From SZUA-359 sp039809125 (GTDB taxonomy: Bacteria > Patescibacteriota > Saccharimonadia > Saccharimonadales > Saccharimonadaceae): DNA of 64,000 nt. This document shows positions 16,803 through 26,126 of this stretch, piece after piece (position 1 is the stretch's first letter; each line of letters begins with the position of its first letter). The stretch lies in assembly GCA_039809125.1 (NCBI GenBank), contig JBDHUM010000001.1:22984-86983 (forward strand), read 5' to 3'. The notes under the pieces are model-generated. The model was not told the origin of the DNA. It did no database searches and saw only the letters and a list, made by a program, of their open reading frames with translations. The position numbers were made by a program, and so were the translations under genes.

Positions 16803-17255
16803 ATGAAAATATTTCTCGGCGCTGATCATCAGGGATATCATTTGAAAGACAAAATTGAAGCCTACCTTTCTAAGCGTCACTACAATGTTGAGGATGTTGG
16901 TGCAGCTGAACTTGATCCAGCTGACGATTTTCCACAGTTTGCTCAATTGGCCGCAACAAAGGTATTGGGAGAGGATGAAGCCGAAGATCCGAGAGCTATT
17001 TTAGTTTGCGGCGGTGGTCAGGGTATGGCGATGGCGGCAAATCGCTTTCGCGGTATTCGTGCTTCAGTCATATGGGATAGTTTTGAAGCAAAAATGACTC
17101 GAAATGATAACGATAGTAATGTGCTGTGTCTTCCTGCCCGTGTACTCGATGATGATGCTGAGCTATGGAAAGATATTCTAGACACCTGGTTATCAACTCC
17201 TTTTGCTAAGGCAGCTCGCTTCAAGCGACGTAACGCCGAGCTGGATGAATTTTAG
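16803..17255 (+). CDS. rpiB: Ribose-5-phosphate isomerase B
   Basis: Interconverts ribose 5-phosphate and ribulose 5-phosphate. It is 150 residues with GADHQGYHLK at the start, the base Cys in VCGGGQGMAMAANRFRGIRAS, and MTRNDNDSNVL. In most RpiB the last motif reads R-x-H-N-D-x-N; here Asp takes the His position. The frame is open upstream to 16755, but promoter and homology favour ATG 16803. The stop is directly followed by the next ATG. First gene of a seven-gene sugar-phosphate operon. Confidence 0.88.
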   Translation: MKIFLGADHQGYHLKDKIEAYLSKRHYNVEDVGAAELDPADDFPQFAQLAATKVLGEDEAEDPRAILVCGGGQGMAMAANRFRGIRASVIWDSFEAKMTRNDNDSNVLCLPARVLDDDAELWKDILDTWLSTPFAKAARFKRRNAELDEF

Positions 17256-17900
17256 ATGGTAGAGATAGCTCCGTGCATTACCGTAAAAACACTCGACGAG
17301 TACAAACAGTCAATTACGCGTCTCGAACCGTTTGCTGAGCGAGTGCATATCGACATATCTGACGGCGAGTTTGCGCCGGTCCCGTTGCTGGGTGTTGACC
17401 AACTGTTCTGGCCTAGTCAGTGGAAAGTTGACGTGCACGCCATGGTAAATAAACCAAGTTTATTTTTGCCATACCTCTTGCAGCTGCAGCCGCACACAAT
17501 TATTTTTCATGTTGAAGTTGAAGAAGATTTACTAGATGTGATGCAGCAAGTTAGGCAGATGGGTATTCGCACCGGGATTGCACTCAAAAAATCCACCGTA
17601 CCAAAAACAGTTACGCCGCTAATCGAGCAAGCTGATCACATTCTGATTTTTAGCGGCGATCTTGGTCACTATGGTGGTGAAGCTAGTTTGATGCAGCTTG
17701 AAAAAATCCGTTTGATTCGAATGATACGACCAAGCATTGAGATTGGTTGGGATGGCGGTGCTGCGCTCGATAACGTGTTTAGCCTAGCACAAGGTGGTGT
17801 TGATATTATTAATTCAGGCGGTGCGATTAACAAGGCCGATAATCCTGAAGATATGTACAAAAAAATGATGGCAGAAGCCAATAAGCACGGGGTTATTTAG
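17256..17900 (+). CDS. Ribulose-phosphate 3-epimerase-like TIM-barrel protein (divergent)
   Basis: 214 residues. It has the HIDISDGEF motif (H-x-D-x-x-DG of RPE), DVHAMV in place of DVHLMV, GIALKKSTV in place of the usual GxALxPxT, and the second catalytic Asp region WDGGAALDN. The phosphate loop usually reading NPGFGGQ is replaced by SGDLGHYGG, so substrate preference may differ. Position between rpiB and transketolase supports ribulose/xylulose 5-phosphate interconversion. It starts right after the rpiB stop. Confidence 0.78.
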   Translation: MVEIAPCITVKTLDEYKQSITRLEPFAERVHIDISDGEFAPVPLLGVDQLFWPSQWKVDVHAMVNKPSLFLPYLLQLQPHTIIFHVEVEEDLLDVMQQVRQMGIRTGIALKKSTVPKTVTPLIEQADHILIFSGDLGHYGGEASLMQLEKIRLIRMIRPSIEIGWDGGAALDNVFSLAQGGVDIINSGGAINKADNPEDMYKKMMAEANKHGVI

Positions 17901-17923
17901 TAGGAATACTTACATGACTATGG

Positions 17924-17935
17924 TACTATAAGCAT
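17924..17935 (+). promoter_or_regulatory. Internal -10 box before transketolase
   Basis: TGG followed by TACTAT (17924-17929) ends 6 nt before ATG 17936 in the only sizeable gap (35 nt) of the operon. No -35 box is visible. It is possibly an internal leaderless promoter. Confidence 0.35.
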
Positions 17936-18811
17936 ATGCAGAGTGGGCAGCCTACCGTCACACAACTTGAGTCGATCGCCAATACCGTCCGTCAAGACAT
18001 TATTAGTATGCTAGAAGCGGCTGGTAGCGGACATTCGGCAGGTCCGCTAGGACTAGCCGATGTCATGACAGTGCTTTACTTTCGGATTATGAACCTTCGG
18101 CCCGATGAGCCTGAATGGAGTGAGCGCGACTACTTTTTTTTGAGTAATGGCCACTGTGTGCCGGTACAATATGCGGTCATGGCAGAACGTGGCTACTTTG
18201 ATAAAAGCGAGCTTAAAACACTTCGACAACTACATAGTCGTTTGCAGGGACATCCTGAGCGCACCAAACTACCAGGTCTCGAAAATACGTCTGGTCCTCT
18301 TGGCAGTGGCCTGAGTCAAGCATCAGGCGTAGCATACGTTATGCAGTATATTGATAAAATAAATCACCGTTGGGTGTATGTTGTCACTGGTGACGGCGAG
18401 TTGGACGAGGGTAATATTTGGGAAGCGGCCATGTTTGCCGGGAAGTATAAGCTTAGTCAGTTGATTGTGTTTGTTGATCGTAACAATATTCAAATTGACG
18501 GCTCTACCGAAACAGTGATGCCACTCGAAGATTTAGCGGGCAAATGGCGTAGTTTTGGCTGGCACGTACAAGAGGTAGGTGGTCATAGTATCGAGGCGAT
18601 TATTGATGCTGTGGACATGGCAAAAGCGATCACCAATCGACCGAGTGTGATTTTACTACACACTATTCCTGGCAAAGGTGTTGATTTCATGGAGTACGAC
18701 TATCGTTGGCACGGTATGCCACCAGATCACGATCAGGCGAAGAAAGCACTGAAAGAACTACGCACACTACGCGGTAAGATTTCTTTTGAAGGCGAAGGTG
18801 TGAATGAGTGA
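17936..18811 (+). CDS. Transketolase, N-terminal (TPP-binding) subunit
   Basis: 291 residues covering the thiamine-diphosphate domain. GHSAGPLGLADVMTVLYF and the TPP motif GDGELDEGNIWEAAMFAGKY ... VDRNNIQIDG are clear. Transketolase is split into two genes here, as in many archaea and CPR bacteria. Together the subunits move two-carbon ketol units between pentose and hexose phosphates. The 3' end overlaps the next gene by 8 nt, fitting stoichiometric synthesis. Confidence 0.93.
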   Translation: MQSGQPTVTQLESIANTVRQDIISMLEAAGSGHSAGPLGLADVMTVLYFRIMNLRPDEPEWSERDYFFLSNGHCVPVQYAVMAERGYFDKSELKTLRQLHSRLQGHPERTKLPGLENTSGPLGSGLSQASGVAYVMQYIDKINHRWVYVVTGDGELDEGNIWEAAMFAGKYKLSQLIVFVDRNNIQIDGSTETVMPLEDLAGKWRSFGWHVQEVGGHSIEAIIDAVDMAKAITNRPSVILLHTIPGKGVDFMEYDYRWHGMPPDHDQAKKALKELRTLRGKISFEGEGVNE

Positions 18812-19802
18812 CTATAGACTAAATCCGCACTACGCCGCAAAAGATGTTAAACAAGAACCCATTCGAGCTGGTTTTGGACGAGGACTGTGGGTAGCAGGTG
18901 ATAGCGACCCTAAAGTGGTTGCGTTGTGTGCTGATTTAACAGAAAGTACACAAATGCACCATTTTCGAGATGCTTTTCCAGATCGTTTCGTCGAGATTGG
19001 TGTGGCCGAACAAAACTTAGTTACTGTAGCGAGCGGAATGGCGAGGGCGGGTAAAATTCCTTTTGCTTCAAGCTACGCGGCATTTAGCCCCGGTCGTAAC
19101 TGGGAGCAAATTCGCACCACAATTTGCCTCAATGAAATGCCGGTAAAAGTAGTTGGTAGTCATGCAGGGATTAGCGTTGGTCCGGATGGAGCAACCCACC
19201 AAATGCTAGAGGATATTGCTTTAACGCGCGTACTACCGAATATGGTAGTGGTGGCGCCTGGTGATAGCTTAGAGGCCGAGAGAGTAACGATTGCAATTGC
19301 AAAAAGTAACCAACCGACATACTTGAGACTCGCTCGTGAAAAAACGCCAATTTTTTCGACCGATTCGACACCGTTTGAACTTGGCAAAGCATATGTGCTA
19401 CGTGAAGGCAGTGACATAAGTTTGTTTGGTACTGGTACGATGACGTATCAACTCTTAATGCTATCTCGTATGCTGGAGGAACGTGGTATTTCGGCTGAAG
19501 TTGTGCATGTGCCCACTATTAAGCCACTTGATGATACCACGATTTTAGCAAGTGTTGAAAAAACCGGACGTGCCGTTTCAGCGGAAGAAGCGCAAATCGC
19601 TGGGGGGTTTGGTGGTGCGCTCGCCGAGCTATTCTCTGAAAACTTACCACTGCCGCTAAAAAGATTTGGTATGTATGATCGGTTTGGTGAGTCGGGATCG
19701 CCCGCTGAACTGCTCGACTACTTTGGCTTAACTGCGGAAAAAATGCTTCCGGAAGTTAAGCAATTTATATCGCAAGTGCCTCAATATAAGAAAGGTTTTT
19801 AA
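18804..19802 (+). CDS. Transketolase, C-terminal (pyrimidine-binding) subunit
   Basis: 332 residues with the pyrimidine domain (DLTESTQMHHFRDAFPDRFVEIGVAEQNLVTVASGMA) and the C-terminal regulatory domain (FGTGTMTYQLLMLSRMLEERGISAEVVHVPTIKPLD). The Glu in VEIGVAEQN is the residue that activates TPP. It overlaps the N-terminal subunit by 8 nt and the aldolase gene by 1 nt. Confidence 0.93.
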   Translation: MSDYRLNPHYAAKDVKQEPIRAGFGRGLWVAGDSDPKVVALCADLTESTQMHHFRDAFPDRFVEIGVAEQNLVTVASGMARAGKIPFASSYAAFSPGRNWEQIRTTICLNEMPVKVVGSHAGISVGPDGATHQMLEDIALTRVLPNMVVVAPGDSLEAERVTIAIAKSNQPTYLRLAREKTPIFSTDSTPFELGKAYVLREGSDISLFGTGTMTYQLLMLSRMLEERGISAEVVHVPTIKPLDDTTILASVEKTGRAVSAEEAQIAGGFGGALAELFSENLPLPLKRFGMYDRFGESGSPAELLDYFGLTAEKMLPEVKQFISQVPQYKKGF

Positions 19803-20716
19803 TGGGACTGACTATAGATGAAATACGCGACCGCACACTTCATGCCCGACACCTGATGCAGCGGGCTCATCAGCAGCATTTTGCCGTTGGGGCCTTTAAC
19901 ATCGACAATCAAGAAACCTTAATTGCTGTGTCAAGGGCTGCTCAAAAGCTTAATTCGCCGGTATTAGTTGAGGTTAGTGAGGGTGAAGTTGAAGCAATTG
20001 GACTTGAGAACATTCGTGATATGGTGGATAACTATCGTGAAGAGTATGGTATCGAAATGTACATTAATCTTGATCATAGTCCAACTGTCGAGGCATGTAA
20101 AAGAGCTATTGATGTTGGTTTTGAGTTTATTCACATTGATATTTCTCAAGCTAATCATGACGCAAAAAGTGACGAAATTATTGCCGCAACTAAGGAAGTT
20201 GTAGATTATGCTCGTTTCACCGGTGCCCTCGTTGAAAGTGAACCGCATTACTTTGGGGGTAGCTCAAATGTTCATAACGAGACGATTGACTATGAAGAAA
20301 TCAAAAAAACATTTAGCACTCCAGAAGGAGCTGCACAGTTTGTTAAAGCTACCGGAATTGACACGTTTGCAGCTGCAATTGGTAATCTTCACGGAAAGTA
20401 TCCAGTACCAAAAGAACTCGATCTAAAGCTACTGGCTGAAATACGCGATAATCTTACCTGTAATATTAGTCTGCATGGTGGCTCGGGGACTCCACTACAC
20501 TATTTTGAAGAAGCTGCCCATATAGGGGTAAGCAAGATAAACATTAATAGTGACATGCGGTTCGTTTTTCGTACTAGTCTAGAAAAAGTGCTCAAGGATA
20601 ATCCCGACGAATATGCTGTTGTCAAGCTAATGCCGAAAGTATATGAAGCAGTTCAAGCAGTAGTCGAAGAAAAAATAATGGCCTTTGGCAGTAGCGGAAA
20701 GGCAATTGCGAATTAG
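19802..20716 (+). CDS. Class II (zinc) fructose-bisphosphate aldolase family protein
   Basis: 304 residues, class II aldolase barrel. LDHS carries the first metal His, NLHGKY replaces the usual TAHG zinc-His motif, LHGGSGTP binds phosphate and KININSDMR is the C-terminal motif. It would split fructose 1,6-bisphosphate, or sedoheptulose or tagatose bisphosphate, which sequence alone does not separate. The stop is one base before the PfkB gene ATG. Its operon position links glycolysis and pentose phosphates. Confidence 0.9.
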   Translation: MGLTIDEIRDRTLHARHLMQRAHQQHFAVGAFNIDNQETLIAVSRAAQKLNSPVLVEVSEGEVEAIGLENIRDMVDNYREEYGIEMYINLDHSPTVEACKRAIDVGFEFIHIDISQANHDAKSDEIIAATKEVVDYARFTGALVESEPHYFGGSSNVHNETIDYEEIKKTFSTPEGAAQFVKATGIDTFAAAIGNLHGKYPVPKELDLKLLAEIRDNLTCNISLHGGSGTPLHYFEEAAHIGVSKININSDMRFVFRTSLEKVLKDNPDEYAVVKLMPKVYEAVQAVVEEKIMAFGSSGKAIAN

Positions 20717-20717
20717 G

Positions 20718-21680
20718 ATGAAAATTTTATCGATCGGTGCGGCTGTTCAAGATGTTTTTTTGAGTCAGAGTGAAGAGTTTGTCGCAGTGTGTGAAAACCC
20801 GCACGACTGCTTTTTAAAGCTTGAACTAGGTGCTAAAGCTGATGTGAATAGGATTAATTTTTGTACTGGTGGCGGTGCTACAAACGCAGCGGTTACTTTT
20901 GCGAGGCAAGGCATATCAGCAGAATTTATGGGTTCGGTCGGTGATGATCCGGCAGCACATGCTGTACTAGCCGACCTCGACCGCGAGGGTGTGAACACGA
21001 GTCACGTAACAGTTTCAAAGAGATATAACACTGGCTACTCAGTACTCCTACTTGCAACCAACGGTGAGCGCACAATCTTAACGTATCGTGGTGCGAGTAC
21101 TCACTATAAGTTAAATGATTTTGATTTTTCTAACGTCGATGCCGATTGGCTTTATATATCGAGCATGTCTGGAAAAATGGATGTGGTTGATCAAGTATTT
21201 TCAGAAGCAAAGCAGCAAGGCATGAAAATCATGTTCAATCCAGGCAAGGGAGAGCTTAGGCAAATGGATAAATTGAAGCCGCTGCTTGATGATGTTGACG
21301 TGCTACTCGTTAATAGGGAAGAAATGAAGATGATCGTAGAGGGTGAGGAAATTGAGGAATTAGTGATGCATGGCTTACATTTAGTACCAGTGGTGATTGT
21401 TAGCGACGGGCCCAACGGTGTTGCTGCTAGCGATGGCAAGACGATGGTACGAGCCGGTATGTATGAAGACGTCAAGGTCATTGATCGTACCGGAGCTGGA
21501 GATGCTTTCGGATCAGGTTTTTTAAGTCAATTTGCTCAAGGAAAGAGTTTAAAAAAATCGATTATTTTTGCTAGTGCTAACTCAACATCTGTAGTGACAA
21601 AAATAGGGGCAAAAACGGCCATCTTACATAAAGATGTTGTACTACACGATATGCCGATCGACGAAAAGAAAGTGAGGTGA
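20718..21680 (+). CDS. PfkB-family carbohydrate kinase 1
   Basis: 320 residues of the ribokinase/PfkB fold. FCTGGGATNAAVTFARQG is the sugar-binding motif, and DRTGAGDAFGSGFLSQF carries the anion hole and catalytic Asp. The frame opens earlier (20685) but the aldolase stop at 20716 and homology favour ATG 20718. Directly behind an aldolase it is a candidate 6-phosphofructokinase (or sedoheptulose 7-phosphate kinase). Nucleoside or other sugar kinases are alternatives. Confidence 0.85.
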   Translation: MKILSIGAAVQDVFLSQSEEFVAVCENPHDCFLKLELGAKADVNRINFCTGGGATNAAVTFARQGISAEFMGSVGDDPAAHAVLADLDREGVNTSHVTVSKRYNTGYSVLLLATNGERTILTYRGASTHYKLNDFDFSNVDADWLYISSMSGKMDVVDQVFSEAKQQGMKIMFNPGKGELRQMDKLKPLLDDVDVLLVNREEMKMIVEGEEIEELVMHGLHLVPVVIVSDGPNGVAASDGKTMVRAGMYEDVKVIDRTGAGDAFGSGFLSQFAQGKSLKKSIIFASANSTSVVTKIGAKTAILHKDVVLHDMPIDEKKVR

Positions 21681-21687
21681 ATACACG

Positions 21688-23250
21688 ATGACGCGGCTGG
21701 CAGATCTTCTTGGCCATAACCATCCCTTATTTGCTTACAACTTAGCGCAGCTTGAAAAAGCTAGTGGAAACAGCGGCATCGATGTACGATTGTTAGCTGA
21801 TAGCAACGAACGCGCCCATCGGGTAATACGAGCACTTGGTCTTGATAGTTCAAACACGTTGGCCATTGAACTGTATCAAGCATTAAATACCGCGGTGAGT
21901 CGCGGAGAAGCCGAGCAGCTACTCGCGAGTAGCTCCTTTGTTATTGCCATGCTAGGAAGTCAACCGATTTCGCTTAACCTACAAGATGTTATCGAAAATG
22001 CTCATCATCAGCTTTCATTTGACGAGCGGATGCTCGAAGGTGCCCGTAGACACTTACGCGCTGAAATTGTTAAACGATATGCAGTGCACGATCGAACCTC
22101 GCGAAAAATGGTTGAAAGGCTGGCCGACGAAGCAGGACTTCGGCCAGTGAGAGATGTAGGTCATCCGACTATTAAAGTTTCCACCAAGAAAGCGGACTTG
22201 TCACCGATAGTTTCAGACAAACAGACAGATAGTAATGGGTTAACAGAGCAATCTAAGAACACTCCGTATATTTTGTGTGTCGGTGATATTATTACTGATG
22301 CATTTATTAAACTCTCCGAGAACCACGCGGAGGTCAAAACTGACGAAAAGGGCTATAAGCGACTGAGTTTCGAGTTAGGCGCAAAGCTTCCTTATGATAG
22401 CGTAGACATTGTCGAAGCAGTCGAGTGTAGTCCAAATGCTGCGGTGTCAATGTCGCGATTAGGGCTCAACACCGGACTCATATCTTGGCTGGGTGATGAT
22501 GAGCCAGGTAAGGGTATGGTTGAATACTTAAAGACACAGCATGTAGCCGTTGACAATCTTGTCATTGAATCGGGTATGAAATCAAATTATCATTACGTTC
22601 TGCGCTACGGTGCTGACCGAACAAAGCTGCAGCGGTTTGAAGACTATTCGTATCAGTGGCATGAACCAGCACGAACTCCAGAGTGGCTTTACCTAGGGGT
22701 GTTGGGCGAAAAAACGTGGCCTCTTCACGAGGCGCTGCTTGGGTATCTTGATGATAATCCCCGAATAAAACTAGCATTTCAGCCTGGTATGTACCATTTG
22801 ATGTGGGGTACCGAAAAAATGGCATCTTTTTATAAGCGTGCTGAAATAGTAATTATGAACCGTGAAGAAGCGGCCGAAGTGACGGGTAAAGATCGGGGCG
22901 ATGTGCCACTCCTGATTCAAAGTCTCCATGATCTCGGTGTGACTTTGGCAATTGTAACTGATGGTGCTGATGGTGCTTACGCTTCTGATGGCAGTCGGCT
23001 ACTATTTATGCCAAACTATCCCGATCCTGCGCCACCGTTCGATCGTACAGGTGCAGGTGATGCATTCGCCTCGACAATCACGGCTGCTTTAGCGCTTGGA
23101 GAGTCGCTTGAAACAGCTCTTTTATGGGCACCAATTAACAGCATGAATGTTGTACAAAAATTAGGCGCACAGGCTGGTTTACAGACTCGCGCTGAAATTG
23201 AAAATTGGCTCAAAAAAGCTTCGAGTGACTACAAACCAAAACAGCTGTAG
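21688..23250 (+). CDS. PfkB-family kinase 2 with a long unknown N-terminal domain
   Basis: 520 residues, much longer than the usual 300-330. Residues about 190-510 are a PfkB domain (VGDIITDAFIKLS, NAAVSMSRLGLNTGLISWLG and DRTGAGDAFASTIT with catalytic Asp near 458). Residues 1-165 are a helical, charged domain I do not recognise (RLADLLGHNHPLFAYNLAQL), joined by a Lys/Ser/Thr-rich linker. The N-terminal part might sense or bind a partner. It starts 7 nt after kinase 1, so the two are coexpressed. Its end abuts the convergent LOG gene with no gap. Confidence 0.82.
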   Translation: MTRLADLLGHNHPLFAYNLAQLEKASGNSGIDVRLLADSNERAHRVIRALGLDSSNTLAIELYQALNTAVSRGEAEQLLASSSFVIAMLGSQPISLNLQDVIENAHHQLSFDERMLEGARRHLRAEIVKRYAVHDRTSRKMVERLADEAGLRPVRDVGHPTIKVSTKKADLSPIVSDKQTDSNGLTEQSKNTPYILCVGDIITDAFIKLSENHAEVKTDEKGYKRLSFELGAKLPYDSVDIVEAVECSPNAAVSMSRLGLNTGLISWLGDDEPGKGMVEYLKTQHVAVDNLVIESGMKSNYHYVLRYGADRTKLQRFEDYSYQWHEPARTPEWLYLGVLGEKTWPLHEALLGYLDDNPRIKLAFQPGMYHLMWGTEKMASFYKRAEIVIMNREEAAEVTGKDRGDVPLLIQSLHDLGVTLAIVTDGADGAYASDGSRLLFMPNYPDPAPPFDRTGAGDAFASTITAALALGESLETALLWAPINSMNVVQKLGAQAGLQTRAEIENWLKKASSDYKPKQL

Positions 23251-24024
23251 CTAACTGGTTTGCTCGAGCGTTGCCGCTTTAAGTTCGTCAACTGCTGCAG
23301 ATACTGTGGCGATATCATGATCGCAATAGGCGTCATTTGCCTCGACCAGATTGATGATCTCTTCTAGTTTGTCAGTAATGGTATACAGCTCCGTGTCTTC
23401 TTTTAAAACATAATCTTTTTCAAGTAGATTTTCCTTCACGAACTGATCAAACTTAGACCAAAAGCTTGAACCAACCAAAATAATAGGGGCTTTAGCAGTT
23501 TTACCTGTTTGCACTAGAGTTAGGATTTCGGTTAATTCGTCAAGAGTACCGAAGCCGCCTGGAAAATAAATATAGGCGTTTGCAAAAAGTGTCATGACGA
23601 TTTTTCGTGGAGCGAAGTGAGCAAATTCATAGGATTCTGTCACATACGAATTAAGAGCTTGCTCGTGCGGTAATTTTATATTGAAGCCGATAGACTCACC
23701 GCCCGCTTTACGAGCACCTTTTTGCACAGCGATATTTGCGCCTTGATTAGCTGCGCTCATAATACCATAACCGCCGCCAGAAACAATAGCGTACCCAAGG
23801 GTAGCTAGACGCAGAGACAGTTCTTTAGCGAGCACATAGTATGGGTCCTCGTCTTTCATGCGAGCTGAACCAAAGATAGTTACAGTTTTGTGATATTTAC
23901 GCAAGATATTGTATCCAGCCTGAATTTCAGCATCAACTTCACCAAGGCGAATCATAGCCGCCTGCATCATAATATCTCGAGGAATACAAGTTGATTTTAT
24001 ATCTGCTTTTGGTTTTGGCTGCAT
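23251..24024 (-). CDS. LOG-family protein (lysine-decarboxylase-like, TIGR00730)
   Basis: 257 residues with the two family signatures: SGGGYGIMSAANQGA and PGGFGTLDELTEILTLVQ (PGGxGTxxE). Family members cleave cytokinin-like nucleoside 5'-monophosphates to base plus ribose 5-phosphate; annotation as lysine decarboxylase is a historical error. A nucleotide-salvage role is plausible. It ends with zero gap against PfkB kinase 2. The ATG at 24024 has a TATAAT ending 8 nt upstream. Confidence 0.88.
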   Translation of the reverse strand: MQPKPKADIKSTCIPRDIMMQAAMIRLGEVDAEIQAGYNILRKYHKTVTIFGSARMKDEDPYYVLAKELSLRLATLGYAIVSGGGYGIMSAANQGANIAVQKGARKAGGESIGFNIKLPHEQALNSYVTESYEFAHFAPRKIVMTLFANAYIYFPGGFGTLDELTEILTLVQTGKTAKAPIILVGSSFWSKFDQFVKENLLEKDYVLKEDTELYTITDKLEEIINLVEANDAYCDHDIATVSAAVDELKAATLEQTS

Positions 24025-24038
24025 TTTGTATGATTATA
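24025..24038 (-). promoter_or_regulatory. Leaderless-type -10 box of the LOG gene
   Basis: On the minus strand TGG then TATAAT (24038-24033, extended -10), 8 nt before ATG 24024. Confidence 0.45.
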
Positions 24039-24103
24039 CCAAAAACAGTAGCAGAATACAATGTTGAGTACTCGATCTATCGGCGAGGAGATGAGCAGTA
24101 CGC

Positions 24104-24117
24104 TATACTATAAAGGT
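24104..24117 (+). promoter_or_regulatory. Leaderless-type -10 box of uvrB
   Basis: TATACT at 24104-24109 followed by 8 nt and ATG 24118. The AAAGG in between is too close to the ATG to act as a ribosome binding site. Confidence 0.42.
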
Positions 24118-26094
24118 ATGACTAAATTTAAATTAATGTCTAACTATCGACCAACTGGTGATCAACCAACGGCAATTGCTGCACTTCTCGATGGGCTACG
24201 GACAAATCAACGCGAACAGACACTACTTGGTGTTACGGGCAGTGGAAAAACATTTACGATGGCGAATATTATCCAGAAAACTAACGTGCCGACACTAGTA
24301 TTGGCGCATAACAAAACGTTGGCAGCGCAGCTTTTTAGCGAATTTAAAGCTTTTTTTCCTGATAATGAAGTACACTATTTTGTTAGTTACTTTGACTATT
24401 ATCAACCAGAGGCATATATCGCCAGTAGTGATACCTATATTGAAAAAGATTCGAAAATCAATGAGGAGATTGACCGCTTACGACACGCGGCAACTTCTGC
24501 ATTGCTAACCAGACGCGATGTAATTATTGTAGCCAGTGTTAGCTGTATCTATGGAATTGGCTCACCCGAAAGCTACGAAACGATGTCGATTACCGTCACT
24601 AAGGGTGAGCGGAGGCAGCAAGACAAGTTTTTACGTCAACTGACGGATATTCAGTATCAGCGAAACGATATTGATTTTCATCGCGGGACATTTCGGGTAA
24701 AAGGTGATGTGGTAGATGTTTTTCCAGCAGGTCAGGATAAAGCATATCGGGTTGAGTTTTTTGACGATGAGATTGATCGTATCACAGCAATCGATAGTCT
24801 AACTGGTGAAATTATTGCTGAGCCAGCCTCAGTTCATATTTTTCCAAGTAGTCACTATGTCACACCAAAAGATAAGCTGAGTGTTGCAATTGAAGGTATA
24901 AAAAAGGAATTTGACGAACGCGTGACATGGTTTGAATCGCATGATAAGTTACTAGAGGCTCAAAGGCTGGCGCAACGTACAAAATATGATATTGAAATGC
25001 TTGAAGAAACGGGATTTGTCAAAGGTATTGAAAACTATTCACGTTACTTAACAAATCGTGAACCTGGCGAACAACCAGCAACGTTGATCGACTATTTTCC
25101 TGATGACTGGCTATTGTTTGTCGATGAAAGTCATGTGACGCTGCCCCAGGTTCGCGGGATGTATAACGGCGATCGAGCGCGTAAAGAAATATTGGTCGAA
25201 CATGGGTTTCGTTTGCCAAGTGCGCTTGATAATCGACCATTAAGGTTTGACGAGTTTGATCGTCACATTAATAATGTCATCTATGTATCGGCTACTCCAG
25301 GCGAGTATGAGCTGGCGCATAGCCCAAAGCCAATCGAGCAAGTAATTCGGCCAACCGGTTTACTTGATCCACCAATTGAAGTTCGGCCAAGCGACGATCA
25401 AGTTGATGATTTGATTGCCGAGATACGCGATCGTACCGAAAAAGGCCAGCGTGTGTTGGTGACGACTTTGACTAAACGAATGGCGGAAGATCTTAGCGCC
25501 CATTTGCAAGAGCTTGAAATTAAAACAGCGTATATTCATAGTGAAATAGATACGTTGGAACGCGGTGATATATTACGCGATTTAAGAATCGGTGTTTACG
25601 ATGTATTGGTCGGTATTAATTTGTTGCGAGAAGGGCTTGACCTACCGGAAGTAAGTCTAGTGGCGATAATCGATGCCGACAAAGAAGGCTTTTTACGGAG
25701 TGAGCAATCACTAATTCAAACGATAGGTCGAGCAGCAAGACATCAGGATGGTCGGGTAATTATGTATGCTGATAATGTTACCCGCTCAATGCAAGCAGCA
25801 ATGGATGAAACAAATCGGCGCCGCTCGATTCAACAAAGGTATAACGACGAGCATGGTATCACCCCAACAACTATCGCAAAAGCGATTGATGAAGGGTTAA
25901 GAGCCATTATTCCGGTTAAAGATTCCGATCTACCTAAATTGAATCTAAATAAAATCCCGAAGGACGAATACGACAGCCTTGTGAGTGATTTGAGTGCACA
26001 AATGGAGTTAGCAAGTGCCAACCTTGAATTTGAGAAGGCGGCTGAGCTACGCGATATGATCGCAGAAATTCGTGACAAGCAAAAGTTGACATGA
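24118..26094 (+). CDS. uvrB: UvrABC excinuclease subunit B
   Basis: DNA-damage verification helicase of nucleotide excision repair, 658 residues. Walker A is GVTGSGKTFTMANI. The beta-hairpin region is YYQPEAYIASSDTYIEKDSK. The VDESHV box is followed by helicase motifs V and VI (GINLLREGLDLPEVSLV and QTIGRAARH). A C-terminal UVR motif (ANLEFEKAAELRDMIAEI) binds UvrC. The frame is open from 24061, but homology (the protein starts at about FKLMSNYRPTGDQ) and the -10 box favour ATG 24118. Confidence 0.96.
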   Translation: MTKFKLMSNYRPTGDQPTAIAALLDGLRTNQREQTLLGVTGSGKTFTMANIIQKTNVPTLVLAHNKTLAAQLFSEFKAFFPDNEVHYFVSYFDYYQPEAYIASSDTYIEKDSKINEEIDRLRHAATSALLTRRDVIIVASVSCIYGIGSPESYETMSITVTKGERRQQDKFLRQLTDIQYQRNDIDFHRGTFRVKGDVVDVFPAGQDKAYRVEFFDDEIDRITAIDSLTGEIIAEPASVHIFPSSHYVTPKDKLSVAIEGIKKEFDERVTWFESHDKLLEAQRLAQRTKYDIEMLEETGFVKGIENYSRYLTNREPGEQPATLIDYFPDDWLLFVDESHVTLPQVRGMYNGDRARKEILVEHGFRLPSALDNRPLRFDEFDRHINNVIYVSATPGEYELAHSPKPIEQVIRPTGLLDPPIEVRPSDDQVDDLIAEIRDRTEKGQRVLVTTLTKRMAEDLSAHLQELEIKTAYIHSEIDTLERGDILRDLRIGVYDVLVGINLLREGLDLPEVSLVAIIDADKEGFLRSEQSLIQTIGRAARHQDGRVIMYADNVTRSMQAAMDETNRRRSIQQRYNDEHGITPTTIAKAIDEGLRAIIPVKDSDLPKLNLNKIPKDEYDSLVSDLSAQMELASANLEFEKAAELRDMIAEIRDKQKLT

Positions 26095-26126
26095 TATAGT
26101 GGCAACATAACCTTAAGGAGTAATCT

